Program-made: the position numbers and the translations under genes | Shown: piece by piece, positions 5,739-5,751 of the stretch | How the letters are laid out: the number at the start of each line of letters is the position of its first letter | How positions within the stretch are numbered: position 1 is the stretch's first letter | The notes under the pieces: generated by a model | Databases searched by the model: none | What the model was told of the DNA's origin: nothing | The model's input: the letters and a program-made list of their open reading frames with translations, nothing else | Origin: an uncultured Burkholderiales bacterium | Lineage (GTDB): Bacteria > Pseudomonadota > Gammaproteobacteria > Burkholderiales > Burkholderiaceae_E | NCBI GenBank assembly: GCA_903923345.1 | Contig: CAIXXI010000050.1 | Span: 1-5,751, forward strand | Direction of reading: 5' to 3' | Length of the DNA: 5,751 bases

Positions 5739-5751
5739 ATTCGATCAATAC
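5735..5751 (+). CDS. Possible start of a third gene coupled to lptG (cut off by the window edge)
   Basis: The lptG stop lies in an ATGA (5735-5738) whose ATG opens a new frame reading MNSIN before the window ends. The same four-base overlap joins lptF to lptG, so a third translationally coupled gene is plausible. Only five codons are visible, so no product can be assigned and chance cannot be excluded. Confidence 0.35.

Noticed and set aside
1..5751. A defence system, mobile element, CRISPR array or other undescribed system
   Set aside because: Every long coding region is a recognised housekeeping gene in a conserved order. There are no transposase, recombinase, terminal repeats or spaced repeat arrays, and composition looks uniform.

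Overview
This window is a conserved chromosomal housekeeping locus from a GC-rich Gram-negative bacterium. The gene order valS, holC, pepA on the minus strand, divergent from lptF, lptG on the plus strand, is the arrangement known from Gammaproteobacteria including E. coli. Three things point to a Xanthomonadales (Lysobacterales)-like gammaproteobacterium or a relative near the beta/gamma boundary rather than an enteric: high GC content (estimated by eye at 60-65%), an extra small gene between holC and valS, and the Burkholderia/Xanthomonas-like N-terminal sequence of LptG. This placement is inference; no database search was possible.

Minus strand, reading from right to left: pepA (3388-1907, leucyl aminopeptidase, complete), holC (1861-1427, DNA polymerase III chi subunit, complete), a 120-codon gene of unknown function (1420-1058) six bases after holC, and valS (942 to the window edge, the N-terminal 314 residues of valyl-tRNA synthetase). 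The first three genes are closely spaced and probably form one transcription unit. The 115-base gap before valS contains a perfect TATAAT without a convincing -35, so valS may also have its own promoter. The pepA-holC gap holds a GC-rich hairpin without a T-tract.

Plus strand: lptF (3478-4608) and lptG (4605-5738) encode the two inner-membrane permeases of the LptB2FG lipopolysaccharide exporter. They overlap by four bases (ATGA). A second ATGA at 5735-5738 suggests that a third coupled gene starts at the window's right edge.

The 89-base divergent region (3389-3477) holds a near-symmetric AGTATAAG. It reads as a -10-like hexamer on both strands and could fire both pepA and lptF. If so, the lptF leader would be only about 11 nt, with no Shine-Dalgarno sequence.

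I see no mobile element, CRISPR array, tRNA or rRNA, toxin-antitoxin pair or defence gene. The least understood part is the small helical protein between holC and valS, which has an IPLLTEV motif and a long run of aliphatic residues at every fourth position.
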